Source of the DNA: PMNU01 sp035479375
GTDB lineage: Bacteria > Patescibacteriota > Saccharimonadia > Saccharimonadales > UBA4665
NCBI GenBank assembly: GCA_035479375.1
Contig: DATIIT010000001.1
Location: forward strand, 83,071 to 147,070
Length of the DNA stretch: 64,000 nt
Direction: 5' to 3'
The translations under genes and the position numbers were made by a program. The stretch's first letter is position 1. Every line of letters begins with the position of its first letter. This document shows, one piece after another, positions 1 through 7,490 of the stretch. The notes beneath the pieces are model-generated. The model saw nothing but the letters and a program-made list of their open reading frames with translations. It was not told the origin of the DNA and made no database searches.

Positions 1-289
1 TGCCAAAGTCGAACTTGAGGATGTCTTGCTGCACCACGCGCAAGTTGGCGGCTGGCACGCGCTTTGGCAAGTCGCGCGCCAAATTGGCGTCAAACTCCAC
101 GGCAATTACCTGGCCGGCTTGCTGCACCAGTTTTTGGGTGAGAGTGCCTAGGCCCGGGCCCACTTCCAAGACGGTGTCCCCAGGAGCCAAACCAACGGCG
201 TCGCACATCGCCTGCAAACTGTCGTCGTCGTGCAGCCAGTGTTGGCCAAGGGATTTTTTAGGGGCGCTGGCGGGTAAATCGTATGGCAT
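1..289 (-). CDS. rsmA: 16S rRNA (adenine(1518)-N(6)/adenine(1519)-N(6))-dimethyltransferase, 5' part only
   Basis: RsmA/KsgA dimethylates two adjacent adenines in the 3' terminal hairpin of 16S rRNA late in 30S assembly, using S-adenosylmethionine. The first 96 codons lie in the window; the rest runs off the left edge. The N-terminus shows the family signature KKSLGQHWL and the SAM-binding motif I, EVGPGLGTLT, followed by an acidic residue at the end of the next strand (VIAVEFD). The start ATG (289-287) is preceded by TAGAAT on the minus strand at 302-297, 7 nt upstream, so the message may be leaderless. The gene sits just downstream of the Rpf-like gene, an order also found in Actinobacteria (rpfB-ksgA). 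Family call is firm; only the fragment can be judged. Confidence 0.93.
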   Translation of the reverse strand, partial: MPYDLPASAPKKSLGQHWLHDDDSLQAMCDAVGLAPGDTVLEVGPGLGTLTQKLVQQAGQVIAVEFDANLARDLPKRVPAANLRVVQQDILKFDFG

Positions 290-299
290 GCTGTCTATT

Positions 300-1592
300 C
301 TACCAGTTACTGTACGCTGCCCAGTGGTTATATGCGCCGGCCCAGCCGCCGTAGCGCGAGTTGGCGTACCCGGTTGCCCACTTAATCTGTGTAATGGCGC
401 TGGTTGCCCAGTCGGCGCCCGCCGAGGCCATTTTGCCGCCGGGCGTGGCCTGGAAGATGCCGTAGCCGCCGTAGGACGGGATGTCGCTGGGGTTAATATA
501 TGGCGGGCAGTTGTGTGTGCCCTGGATTTTGGTGGGGCACCAGCCACCCTCGTGGCTGGCGATGAAGTCCACATACGGGTAGTCGGAAGACGAGATGCCG
601 GCCGCGGCCATGACCGCCTGCTTGTCCGACGGGATTTGCACGGCCTTGCCGCGGGCGATAATCTGCGTCACCGGCTGCACGGTGATGACCTGCTGGATTT
701 CCTTGCGCGTCTGCGTGCCGTCGGCCGCGGTCTCTACCAGGTAGGTGGTAAGTTTTTTGCCCGGGCTGCCCTGCTGGCGCACGGCCGTGGTACCAAATGT
801 CAGCGAATTGTCCTCAATGACCTGCATGGGCATGTCGATGGTGCTCTCCTCGCTCACCACTTTTTGCCCCTTGTGCAGCACAAAGACCTGCATGTTGTTG
901 GCCACCGGGGCGCTGGCCGAGGGCTGCACCACGTCGTTTTCCTGTACCAGCAGCCCGCGCTCTGCCAGGAGGTCGCCCACGGTTTTGGCGTGGGTGCGCA
1001 TCACCACCGGCGTGCCGTACAGGTTGACGTTGACCGGCGTGGCACGGTTAATGACCACCCGTTGGCCAATGGAGCCCTCCACCAAGAAGTTGGTCGTGGG
1101 CAAAAGCTCCAGGTCGTCTTCTGGGAACACATTGATGCCTGCCTGCTTCACGATGCTGCGCGGCGTGGTGGCCGCGCTGTAGGCAAACTGTTTCCGGGCG
1201 CCATCCACAATGGTGACTGGCACGGCGCGGTAGACGTTAATGCGGAAGTTATCGGTGACAATCTGGGTATCTGTGGCTGGCTCCACCACGTCGCCGTCGT
1301 GCACGGCCACATGGAATTTGGCCAGCACCGCGCCCACGGTATCTGCCCGCGTGGGCACCACCTGCTGGGTGTTGTCGTGCGAAATAATGACGATGTGCGA
1401 ATCAGTGCGCGTCAGCTTGGGCGCGCCGCCGCTTAAAATCGCAAAGACCGCCACAAATAAAATACCGAGCGAGCCAATGGTCACCAGCGGGATAGTAAAC
1501 GCCGGGTGCCGTCCGACCCGTTTTATGGTGTCAACATGCTGCTGCCGGGCAGCAGCGTAGCGTTGTTTGATGCCGTCCAAGTGTTTGCGCAT
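300..1592 (-). CDS. Rpf/YabE-like cell-wall protein: DUF348 repeats, G5 domain, lysozyme-like C-terminus
   Basis: Likely a membrane-anchored peptidoglycan-acting protein. Residues 1-30 are basic and cytoplasmic, 33-54 form one transmembrane helix, about 64-220 contain three DUF348-type repeats (each with a V-T-x-G/A-D-L-L-x-like helix such as KTVGDLLAERGL), about 245-317 are a G5 domain, and 325-430 resemble a transglycosylase/resuscitation-promoting-factor fold. E348 in ASHEGGW is the probable catalytic acid, followed by GGYGIFQATPGGKMASAG, typical of lytic transglycosylases that bind glycan strands. Established: G5 and DUF348 occur in RpfB of Actinobacteria and YabE of Firmicutes. The ATG at 1592 has TACAAT at 1614-1609 upstream. 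It is followed after 10 nt by rsmA. Substrate specificity is not shown by sequence. Confidence 0.85.
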   Translation of the reverse strand: MRKHLDGIKQRYAAARQQHVDTIKRVGRHPAFTIPLVTIGSLGILFVAVFAILSGGAPKLTRTDSHIVIISHDNTQQVVPTRADTVGAVLAKFHVAVHDGDVVEPATDTQIVTDNFRINVYRAVPVTIVDGARKQFAYSAATTPRSIVKQAGINVFPEDDLELLPTTNFLVEGSIGQRVVINRATPVNVNLYGTPVVMRTHAKTVGDLLAERGLLVQENDVVQPSASAPVANNMQVFVLHKGQKVVSEESTIDMPMQVIEDNSLTFGTTAVRQQGSPGKKLTTYLVETAADGTQTRKEIQQVITVQPVTQIIARGKAVQIPSDKQAVMAAAGISSSDYPYVDFIASHEGGWCPTKIQGTHNCPPYINPSDIPSYGGYGIFQATPGGKMASAGADWATSAITQIKWATGYANSRYGGWAGAYNHWAAYSNW

Positions 1593-1619
1593 AGTGGTTG
1601 CCGTAGCTATTGTAACAGA

Positions 1620-2093
1620 TTACTGCTGGCTGTTTTTTGGCACTGCCAGCCGCAGGCCGGCCAAGACGTCCGGGTTCGCATTGTGTGCGCCCAAGGTAGC
1701 TGTTTCCAACCACGCGGCTTCGGTACTCTCCCCAAATTGGGCGGTAAGCGGCGCCTCCTGGGAAAGGTCAGCGGCAAAATAGTGGCAGGGGAAGCGGATG
1801 CCGTGGTGGCCGCTTGGCTCGGTGGCCAGCCTGGTGAGCTGGCCGGGCTGCAGCCGCAGCCCGGCCTCTTCGCGGACTTCGCGCAGCACTCCGGCCAGCG
1901 GGTCTTCGCCCCTGTGCAGGCCGCCGCCAGGCAGCGACCATTTGCCATTCCCCAGCCAGCCCTTTACTGCCACAATCTTGCCATCGCAGCGCAGCACGGC
2001 GCGGGTGCGCGGCCTGCCGCCCAGGTATACAATGAGCGCGGGCAGCACCGCCCACCACGCCACAACGCCCATTTTTTGCAAAAGCTTGTTCAT
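1620..2093 (-). CDS. NUDIX hydrolase with N-terminal membrane segment
   Basis: A 157-residue NUDIX-family pyrophosphohydrolase. The NUDIX box is complete: G-x5-E-x7-REVREEAGL (about residues 57-79), including the metal-binding REVREE glutamates. The domain is preceded by a hydrophobic stretch (about residues 8-24, VVAWWAVLPALIVYLGG) that could anchor it in the membrane. NUDIX enzymes cleave nucleoside diphosphates linked to another moiety; the substrate here cannot be told from sequence. The ATG at 2093 is preceded by TATGCT (2105-2100) after a 6-nt gap and no Shine-Dalgarno, consistent with leaderless start. It lies upstream of the Rpf-like gene, 27 nt away, and may share its transcript. Confidence 0.85.
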   Translation of the reverse strand: MNKLLQKMGVVAWWAVLPALIVYLGGRPRTRAVLRCDGKIVAVKGWLGNGKWSLPGGGLHRGEDPLAGVLREVREEAGLRLQPGQLTRLATEPSGHHGIRFPCHYFAADLSQEAPLTAQFGESTEAAWLETATLGAHNANPDVLAGLRLAVPKNSQQ

Positions 2094-2169
2094 ATACCAA
2101 GCATACCACTCGCCGGCTCACCTCTGTTAATAATTTGTAAAACTTATAATTTTATGATACTAGTAGCGT

Positions 2170-2790
2170 ATGGCCACGCTCCAGCTCGACACCGTACATT
2201 CAACTTGGATCCACCCCTACGTACCGGAGGCTCCCGAGCCATACCACCGCGTCATCACCGTGGGCACAGCCAGCGGTGTCGTTGCCTGCGAATACGAGGT
2301 GGATACCTCCGACGTGCAATCTTTCGCCTTCAACGTGCCCGAGGATATGGCCGAACGCGTCGCCCGCTTTTTCAAAGCCTACGTGGCCGGGCGGAGCACA
2401 GACCCAGCAGACCCGTCATTTAGCCACAGAGAGGCGTACTCTGAAAGGCCACCATATAACTGCCATGCCTTTGCCCGCTACGTCATAACCGGCGCCGACC
2501 ACGAAGGCTTTGAGTACCGCTACGACGGTTTTGGCTCCGAGGCCGCCAAAACGGCGCAACCGTTTACCGGTAACTTAGAGGCCGGCCAGCACGGCGTTGT
2601 ATTCAGCCGGCCTAATAACCACACTTCGCATAGCTTCTTGGGGCTCGGCCGGCATGCGCCGTTTACGCTACAAGCCATGAACAACCACGGCAACATCGGG
2701 CTATTGCCTTACAACCAAATCCTGCCAATATACGGAAAAAGACCTGAAGACCGCTTCAGGATGCTGGCCGTCCCGCTTATAACCCCCTAG
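2170..2790 (+). CDS. Orphan protein, Cys/His tandem paralogue 1
   Basis: I do not recognise this 206-residue protein as a named family. It is a clear paralogue of the next gene: shared blocks are YNCHxFA, PFxGxLxAGxHG, SHSFxGLG, LQAxxNxGNxGxLPY and a final YG. The invariant Cys and His in YNCH, the His of SHSF and the Asn/Asp of the NNxGN block occur in the order Cys-His-Asn, as in papain-fold and NlpC/P60-type hydrolases, so a thiol hydrolase or transferase is possible but unproven. There is no signal peptide or transmembrane helix. The ATG at 2170 follows GATACT (2156-2161) by 8 nt; an alternative TATAAT lies at 2145-2150. Confidence 0.7.
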   Translation: MATLQLDTVHSTWIHPYVPEAPEPYHRVITVGTASGVVACEYEVDTSDVQSFAFNVPEDMAERVARFFKAYVAGRSTDPADPSFSHREAYSERPPYNCHAFARYVITGADHEGFEYRYDGFGSEAAKTAQPFTGNLEAGQHGVVFSRPNNHTSHSFLGLGRHAPFTLQAMNNHGNIGLLPYNQILPIYGKRPEDRFRMLAVPLITP

Positions 2791-2828
2791 GTGGCAATAT
2801 TACCACAATCATTGTATAGTTATACGTT

Positions 2829-3452
2829 ATGTCTGAGCTGTCCCTGTTCACCATCCCCTCTTACTGGAGGCACCCGGCGTTGCCGCGCTTCCGCGAGCCG
2901 TACCCCCGCGTCGTAGGCGTAGAGACGGCCGTAGGGCTCATCGCCTGCCGCTTTGCGCTCCCGCCGGGCGCCATACCCGAGCTCATGACGTTTGACGTGC
3001 CTGAGCCGCTCGCCCAGGGCGTCGCCGGATTTTACGACCGCCACATTGCCCGCCAAGACCCCGAAGACCCGCACAGCCCAGACCGCGCCCCGTATGGCCG
3101 CACCGGGCTTATGACCATCGGCCGCGTCCGCTACAACTGCCACACCTTTGCCGAGGCCATGCAACCCGGCAGCGTGCCATACGACGGCCGCCTCCACAAC
3201 CTCAAACAACACATACAGGACCAAGGCAAGGCTGCCGAGCCATTTTCCGGCTACTTGCCTGCCGGCGCGCACGGCATGGTGAAAAATATGGAGACCGGGT
3301 ATGTTTCACACAGCTTCATTGGGCTCGGCGAGGACGTACCCCTGACGTTGCAAGCCATAGACAACAACGGCAATTTGGGCGTGCTCCCGTACCCTACCGT
3401 ACTCAACGAATACGGCCGGCACCGCTCCGGCGCGTACATGCTGGTGGCCTAA
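2829..3452 (+). CDS. Orphan protein, Cys/His tandem paralogue 2
   Basis: A 207-residue protein homologous along its length to the preceding gene, with which it shares YNCHxFA, AGAHG, SHSFIGLG, LQAIDNNGNLGVLPY and the start of the protein (YPRVVGVETAVGLIAC against YHRVITVGTASGVVAC). Identity is moderate, so the duplication is not recent or has been under diversifying selection. The conserved Cys-His-Asn/Asp set suggests a catalytic triad (inference). It is cytosolic by sequence. TATAGT (2815-2820) ends 8 nt before the ATG with no Shine-Dalgarno, so each copy appears to have its own promoter instead of being cotranscribed. The gene converges with uvrD, 16 nt away. Confidence 0.7.
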   Translation: MSELSLFTIPSYWRHPALPRFREPYPRVVGVETAVGLIACRFALPPGAIPELMTFDVPEPLAQGVAGFYDRHIARQDPEDPHSPDRAPYGRTGLMTIGRVRYNCHTFAEAMQPGSVPYDGRLHNLKQHIQDQGKAAEPFSGYLPAGAHGMVKNMETGYVSHSFIGLGEDVPLTLQAIDNNGNLGVLPYPTVLNEYGRHRSGAYMLVA

Positions 3453-3468
3453 GCCCCAAGGCGCGCGT

Positions 3469-6400
3469 TTACAGCTTCTTAAGCGGCGCAAACCCAATGT
3501 TGAGCTTCTTGACCCCGGCGCTCTTGAAGTAGATGCTGGCGGTGTCGCCGTCTAGTTCCACCACAGTGCCCACGCCGAAGATTTCGTGGCGGACTTGGTC
3601 GCCTTCGGCGAGGTCCGGGAGGTAGCGCTCGGCGTCGTCCATGACGTAGTGGGGCTCATCTTCCGCATGGGGCTGGGGCCCTGTAAGCCGATCCACCCCT
3701 TCGCCGTCCTCGTCCCTGCGGGCGGGGCGGGGTTGCCCCGTCGGCTGCCACCCCTGGCCTGTGGTAAGGCCACCGAAGTCCAGGTCGGTGGGCTGGAACT
3801 GGGCGTCGATTTCGCTTAAGAACCGTGACGGCGGATTGTGCTGCTGGCCGCCGTACAGCATGCGCGACGTGGCATAGATCATGTACAGCTCCTCGCGGGC
3901 GCGGGTCATGCCCACGTAACAGAGGCGGCGCTCTTCTTCCATCTCAAACTGGTCGTACAGGGCGCGGGAGTGCGGAAAAATGGTCTCTTCCATGCCCACC
4001 ATGAAGACCACCGGGAATTCCAGGCCTTTGGCGGCGTGCAGGGTCATGAGCGTGACGGCGTTGCCGTCGAAGTTAGCTTGGTCCACGTCGCTCACCAGGG
4101 CAACTTCTTCCAAAAAGCCGGCCAGGCCGAGCTCCTGGTACTCTTGCGCCACGCCCAACAGCTCCTGCACGTTTTCCTGGCGCGATTCGGCCTGGGGCGT
4201 GCCGTCGTCCAAAAAGTGCAGGTAGTCGATGCGGCGGATGAGCGAGTCCAAAATGGCCGCGGGCGGCGTGGTCTCCACGAGCTCGCGCAGCACGGTAAAC
4301 ATGTCGCCCAGCTCGGCCAGGCCCTTGCGCGCCTTGGCCGTCACGGCACCGCACGTCTCCGCCTCTGTTAAGGCCTGCAGTAGTGTCAGGCCGCCCGCTG
4401 TTTGCCAGTCAAAAAAGTTTTGCAAAGATTTGGCGCCAATGCCGCGCGCCGGCACGTTGACGATCCGCGTAAAGCTAATGCGGTCCTCCGGCTGGAAAAT
4501 GAGCCGCAGATACGCCATGAGGTCCTTGATTTCCTTGCGGTCGTAGAACCGCTGGCCGCCCACGATGCGGTACGGGATGCCGTAGTGGATAAACGTCTCT
4601 TCCACCGAGCGGCTCTGGGCGTTGGTGCGGTATAAAACGGCGAAGTGGTTGTAGCGCCTGAGCCCGGCGTCCACGGCGTTGCGCACGCGCCGCACAATCG
4701 CCTCACCCTCGGCGCGCTCGCCGCCCACTTGCAAAAGCTGCACCGGCAAGCCGTTGCCAGCGTCGGTCCACAGTTTTTTGTCGCTGCGCTGCTGGTTTTT
4801 GGTGATCACGGCGTGCGCGGCGTCCAGGATGGCCTTGGTGCTGCGGTAATTTTGCTCCAGCTTGATGACTGTGCAATTGGGGTAATCGTGCTCAAAGTTG
4901 AGGATGTTGCGGAAATCGGCGCCTCGCCAGCTATAAATAGAGTTGTGCACCACAATGCCGCCAGCAATGTAGTTGTGCACTTTGGCGACGTCTACGTCGT
5001 ATACCGGGCCGTTGTAGGGCACCATTTCCACCGTAGTGACGGGGTCGTCAACAATACTGTCGCCGTCATGCACCGGCACAAGCATACCCGGGTGGATTTG
5101 CGCTGCGGGAGTAAAGGCAAATTTGTTGCCGGTCATAAAGCTATATTTGCCAACCTGCACCTCGGCGCCAGCCTTTTGCTGGATCTTCTCAAGGGTTTGC
5201 TCCACAACACCGTAGTCTAGGTTGTGGATTTCGCTGTGGTACGCCCCTGCCCGCCCGGCGCGCACGGTGTAGCCCAGCTCTTCAAAAAAGGCGAGGTCGC
5301 TGCGCTGCGTGGTGTTGGCGGAAATGCGGCTTGCCGACCACCCGCTCTGGCCGGTCGTCCGCTTATCGCCAAACAATACAATGTCAACGTTCAGCCGCTT
5401 CACGCCGTTGCGCGTCGTAGCCTGCGGCAAAAAGTGCGGATAATCAAAAAGTATGTGCAGGTCGTGCATGAGGGTCTGCGCCCGCTCCCTGGTGTCGATG
5501 TCACGGTATAGCGCGTCAATGTATTCCTGGCTAAACTGCATGCCCCGGTTCTGGAACGCGTGGAAAACCAGCATGGGAATGCCGTATTTGTAGGCAAAGA
5601 GCGCTTCTTTGTAAAGCGCCTCTTGGCGAGTTGCACACACCGCCAACACCCACATGCGGTCGGCCCGCTCCTGGTTGGCGCGGACGCGCAGGCCAAAGGC
5701 GTCTTTTTTGCCGTCAAACCGCGTTCCTTTGGCGGTGCCGATCCTATAACCCTGGGCGTGCGAGTACATCAGATACACAAAATGGGCGTCAGTCTTGTCC
5801 CACCGTGCAAATAACAGGTGGTTGGGCGTGCAGGTAATTTGCTTGCCCGACTTCGTGGTGATGTGCACCATGTCGCCTTTATAATGGAATTTCTTGCGTG
5901 CAGTGGCCTCGAACGGCGCCGTGCGGCCATACCCGCTGGCGGCCTGCACGGCGGTGCCTTTTTTGAGCGCTTCGATCTTTTGTGGGCCTTGCGGCGTCTG
6001 CACCATAGTGCCTGGGGCAAGGCATTGCCAGTCGTCACCGACCACCGCAATATTTTTATACTCGTTAGTGAGCATCTTCACCAGTTTGTACTGCGCCGTG
6101 TTGGTGTCCTGGTATTCGTCGATCATGATGTACTTAAACTGTTCGCGCCACTTGGCGCGGATGTCTGGCTTAGTTTGCAACAGCTGCACGGTGCGGGAGA
6201 TGAGGTCGTCAAAATCCAGGGCTCCGGCTTCTTTGAGCGTTTTTTGGTACAGCGGATACACTTTGGCCGCGGTGCGGTGGGCGGGCGTGCTGCCGGCCGT
6301 CTCGGCCAATTCTTCAGGGGTGGCCATATCGTTTTTGGCGCTGCTAATAATGCCGGACAGCGTGCGCGCCGGAAAGGTCTTTTCGTCTATGCGTAGCAGT

Positions 6401-6801
6401 TTGCTGGCTTGCTTGACGGCCGCTTGGCGGTCCGACTCGTCAAAAATCACAAAACTGCGCGGGATGCCGATGTGCTCGCCGTCTTGCCGCAGCAGCCGCA
6501 CGCAAATAGAGTGGAAGGTACCCATGTACGGCATAAAGCCGCGGTTGTCGGCGCTTTGGCCCAGCAGCTGCGCCACGCGCTCGCGCATCTCTTTGGCGGC
6601 CTTGTTAGTGAAGGTGACAGCCAGGATATTCCACGGCGTCGCCTTTTTTTGGTCGATGATATACGCGATGCGGTGCGTCAGCGTCTTGGTCTTGCCCGAG
6701 CCGGCGCCAGCCTGGATCAGCAGCGGCCCCTCGGTGGTTTCCACGGCGCGGCGCTGCTCCGGATTAAGGCCGGTGAGCAAATCTTCGGTCACGACGTCCA
6801 T
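3469..6801 (-). CDS. uvrD: ATP-dependent DNA helicase UvrD/PcrA, interrupted by an intein
   Basis: Superfamily 1A 3'-5' DNA helicase used in nucleotide excision repair, mismatch repair or clearing of recombinase from DNA. Motifs are in order: I AGAGSGKT (about 31-38), Ia VTFTNKAAKEM, II IMIDEYQDTN (225-234), III GDDWQ then SIYSWRGAD (split by the intein), IV LEQNYRS, V TLMTLHAAKGLEFP, VI RRLCYVGMTRAREELYM, and a C-terminal Tudor-like PcrA tail (GDQVRHEIFGVGTVVEL). An intein occupies residues 260-620; removing it gives about 749 residues, normal for the family. I chose ATG at 6801 over a TTG at 6813 because the TTG sits inside a hairpin. Function requires protein splicing, since motif III couples ATP hydrolysis to translocation. 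Confidence 0.95.
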   Translation of the reverse strand: MDVVTEDLLTGLNPEQRRAVETTEGPLLIQAGAGSGKTKTLTHRIAYIIDQKKATPWNILAVTFTNKAAKEMRERVAQLLGQSADNRGFMPYMGTFHSICVRLLRQDGEHIGIPRSFVIFDESDRQAAVKQASKLLRIDEKTFPARTLSGIISSAKNDMATPEELAETAGSTPAHRTAAKVYPLYQKTLKEAGALDFDDLISRTVQLLQTKPDIRAKWREQFKYIMIDEYQDTNTAQYKLVKMLTNEYKNIAVVGDDWQCLAPGTMVQTPQGPQKIEALKKGTAVQAASGYGRTAPFEATARKKFHYKGDMVHITTKSGKQITCTPNHLLFARWDKTDAHFVYLMYSHAQGYRIGTAKGTRFDGKKDAFGLRVRANQERADRMWVLAVCATRQEALYKEALFAYKYGIPMLVFHAFQNRGMQFSQEYIDALYRDIDTRERAQTLMHDLHILFDYPHFLPQATTRNGVKRLNVDIVLFGDKRTTGQSGWSASRISANTTQRSDLAFFEELGYTVRAGRAGAYHSEIHNLDYGVVEQTLEKIQQKAGAEVQVGKYSFMTGNKFAFTPAAQIHPGMLVPVHDGDSIVDDPVTTVEMVPYNGPVYDVDVAKVHNYIAGGIVVHNSIYSWRGADFRNILNFEHDYPNCTVIKLEQNYRSTKAILDAAHAVITKNQQRSDKKLWTDAGNGLPVQLLQVGGERAEGEAIVRRVRNAVDAGLRRYNHFAVLYRTNAQSRSVEETFIHYGIPYRIVGGQRFYDRKEIKDLMAYLRLIFQPEDRISFTRIVNVPARGIGAKSLQNFFDWQTAGGLTLLQALTEAETCGAVTAKARKGLAELGDMFTVLRELVETTPPAAILDSLIRRIDYLHFLDDGTPQAESRQENVQELLGVAQEYQELGLAGFLEEVALVSDVDQANFDGNAVTLMTLHAAKGLEFPVVFMVGMEETIFPHSRALYDQFEMEEERRLCYVGMTRAREELYMIYATSRMLYGGQQHNPPSRFLSEIDAQFQPTDLDFGGLTTGQGWQPTGQPRPARRDEDGEGVDRLTGPQPHAEDEPHYVMDDAERYLPDLAEGDQVRHEIFGVGTVVELDGDTASIYFKSAGVKKLNIGFAPLKKL
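4942..6024 (-). other. Intein inside helicase motif III, with a possible GIY-YIG-like endonuclease domain
   Basis: In-frame 361-residue insertion (C260 to N620 of the host protein) between GDDWQ and S621 of SIYSWRGAD. The N-terminal splicing block is CLAPGTMVQTPQG (Cys1), block B is TCTPNHLLFA with the usual TxxH-like Asn-His, block F is VYDVDVAKVHNYIAGG, and block G ends VVHN before the +1 Ser. All residues for class 1 splicing are present. The middle (about residues 335-540) lacks LAGLIDADG repeats. It has YLMY, then GYRIG about 8 residues later, then an Arg-rich segment and EALYKEALFAYKYGIP, a layout reminiscent of GIY-YIG nucleases with their conserved Glu; this assignment is inference. 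Confidence 0.92.
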
Positions 6802-6807
6802 TGTAGC

Positions 6808-6837
6808 AAACAACGCTTATGAAAAGCGTTGTTTTTT
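6808..6837. terminator. Hairpin between uvrD and the upstream minus-strand gene
   Basis: An 11-bp perfect stem AAACAACGCTT / AAGCGTTGTTT with a 5-nt loop. On the plus strand it is followed by TTTTTTC overlapping the arm end; on the minus strand the arm ends in TTTGC. It lies at the start of uvrD, so it may end transcription of the 6892-7257 gene before uvrD or form part of the uvrD leader. Direction is unsure. Confidence 0.5.
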
Positions 6838-6891
6838 CTTCGGTGGCCGGCTGGGCCTGGCAGCCCGCAGACAACCCGGCCGCGGGTGGCG

Positions 6892-7257
6892 CTAGGGCTG
6901 CAGGCCCGGGCGGCGGTAGGCGCGCAATATCGCGCTGGCCAGCGCCTCTGGTGAGTCGCCAAAAATACTGCCTGGGCGCTTGTCGTGTTCATCGGCCACG
7001 ATAATTGCCTGGCGCTGCGCGGCAACCAACTTGTCGGTAAACTGTACGCGGCCGGCCAGGTGGTCGCGCCGGATCAAAGACAGGACTTTGGAGTATACTT
7101 CCTTGTGGCCCGGCAGCGCCGCAGGCAACACCAGCTTGTAGCGGCCAGGCAAGTAGTACAGCGCATGCACGGCGTTGAGGATGGGTAATTCGTTTGTCAC
7201 AGACGGCCCCCAAATGACAAAGTCATTGCCGGTTGTATTAGAGGTGGTGGAACTCAT
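6892..7257 (-). CDS. Short protein resembling the tail of a GT-B glycosyltransferase
   Basis: A 121-residue protein. Its second half (GRVQFTDKL, then ADEHDKRPGSIFGDSPEALASAIL) resembles the C-terminal nucleotide-sugar-binding half of family 4 glycosyltransferases (GRVxFxGxL ... SPxALAxAI), and the middle (KLVLPAALPGHKEVYSKV) resembles the linker that precedes it. The EX7E catalytic motif is absent, so it is probably not an active transferase on its own; it may be a remnant or a small regulatory relative. The ATG at 7257 has AAGGGGAA 8 nt upstream, an adequate Shine-Dalgarno. TATAAT on the opposite strand (7293-7298) shows the upstream region is promoter-like. Function unknown. Confidence 0.6.
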   Translation of the reverse strand: MSSTTSNTTGNDFVIWGPSVTNELPILNAVHALYYLPGRYKLVLPAALPGHKEVYSKVLSLIRRDHLAGRVQFTDKLVAAQRQAIIVADEHDKRPGSIFGDSPEALASAILRAYRRPGLQP

Positions 7258-7490
7258 ACAATTTTCCCCTTCCCGAGCGCGCGCTCTTTATGTATAATGG
7301 TTCCTTTGTGAGTTCGTCACATCGGACGGCTTGTATTCAAAGGGTCAGAATTGCGCCTTCAGCATGTAAAAATGAACTGATTTCACAGAGCGCACTCCAG
7401 AGAATAATAAGGTACAAGCCTATGATACGGCGGCAAATCGGAACATGTCAATAAGTTTTCGTCTATAATGGGTGGGGTCAGGAAGCGGCC
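7258..7490 (+). promoter_or_regulatory. Intergenic region with plus-strand promoter for the EgtD-like gene
   Basis: A 233-bp gap, AT-richer than its surroundings. TATAAT at 7464-7469 and a Shine-Dalgarno-like AGGAAG at 7480-7485 precede the ATG at 7491. A second TATAAT at 7293-7298 may start a longer transcript. No convincing -35 box is seen for either. No hairpin or small gene was found in the rest of the gap. Confidence 0.5.

Noticed and set aside
15..1436. Long plus-strand open frame opposite the Rpf-like gene (473 codons)
   Set aside because: Antisense to a domain-rich gene; its product has low-complexity Arg/Ala/His sequence with no domain, an effect of high-GC codon use.
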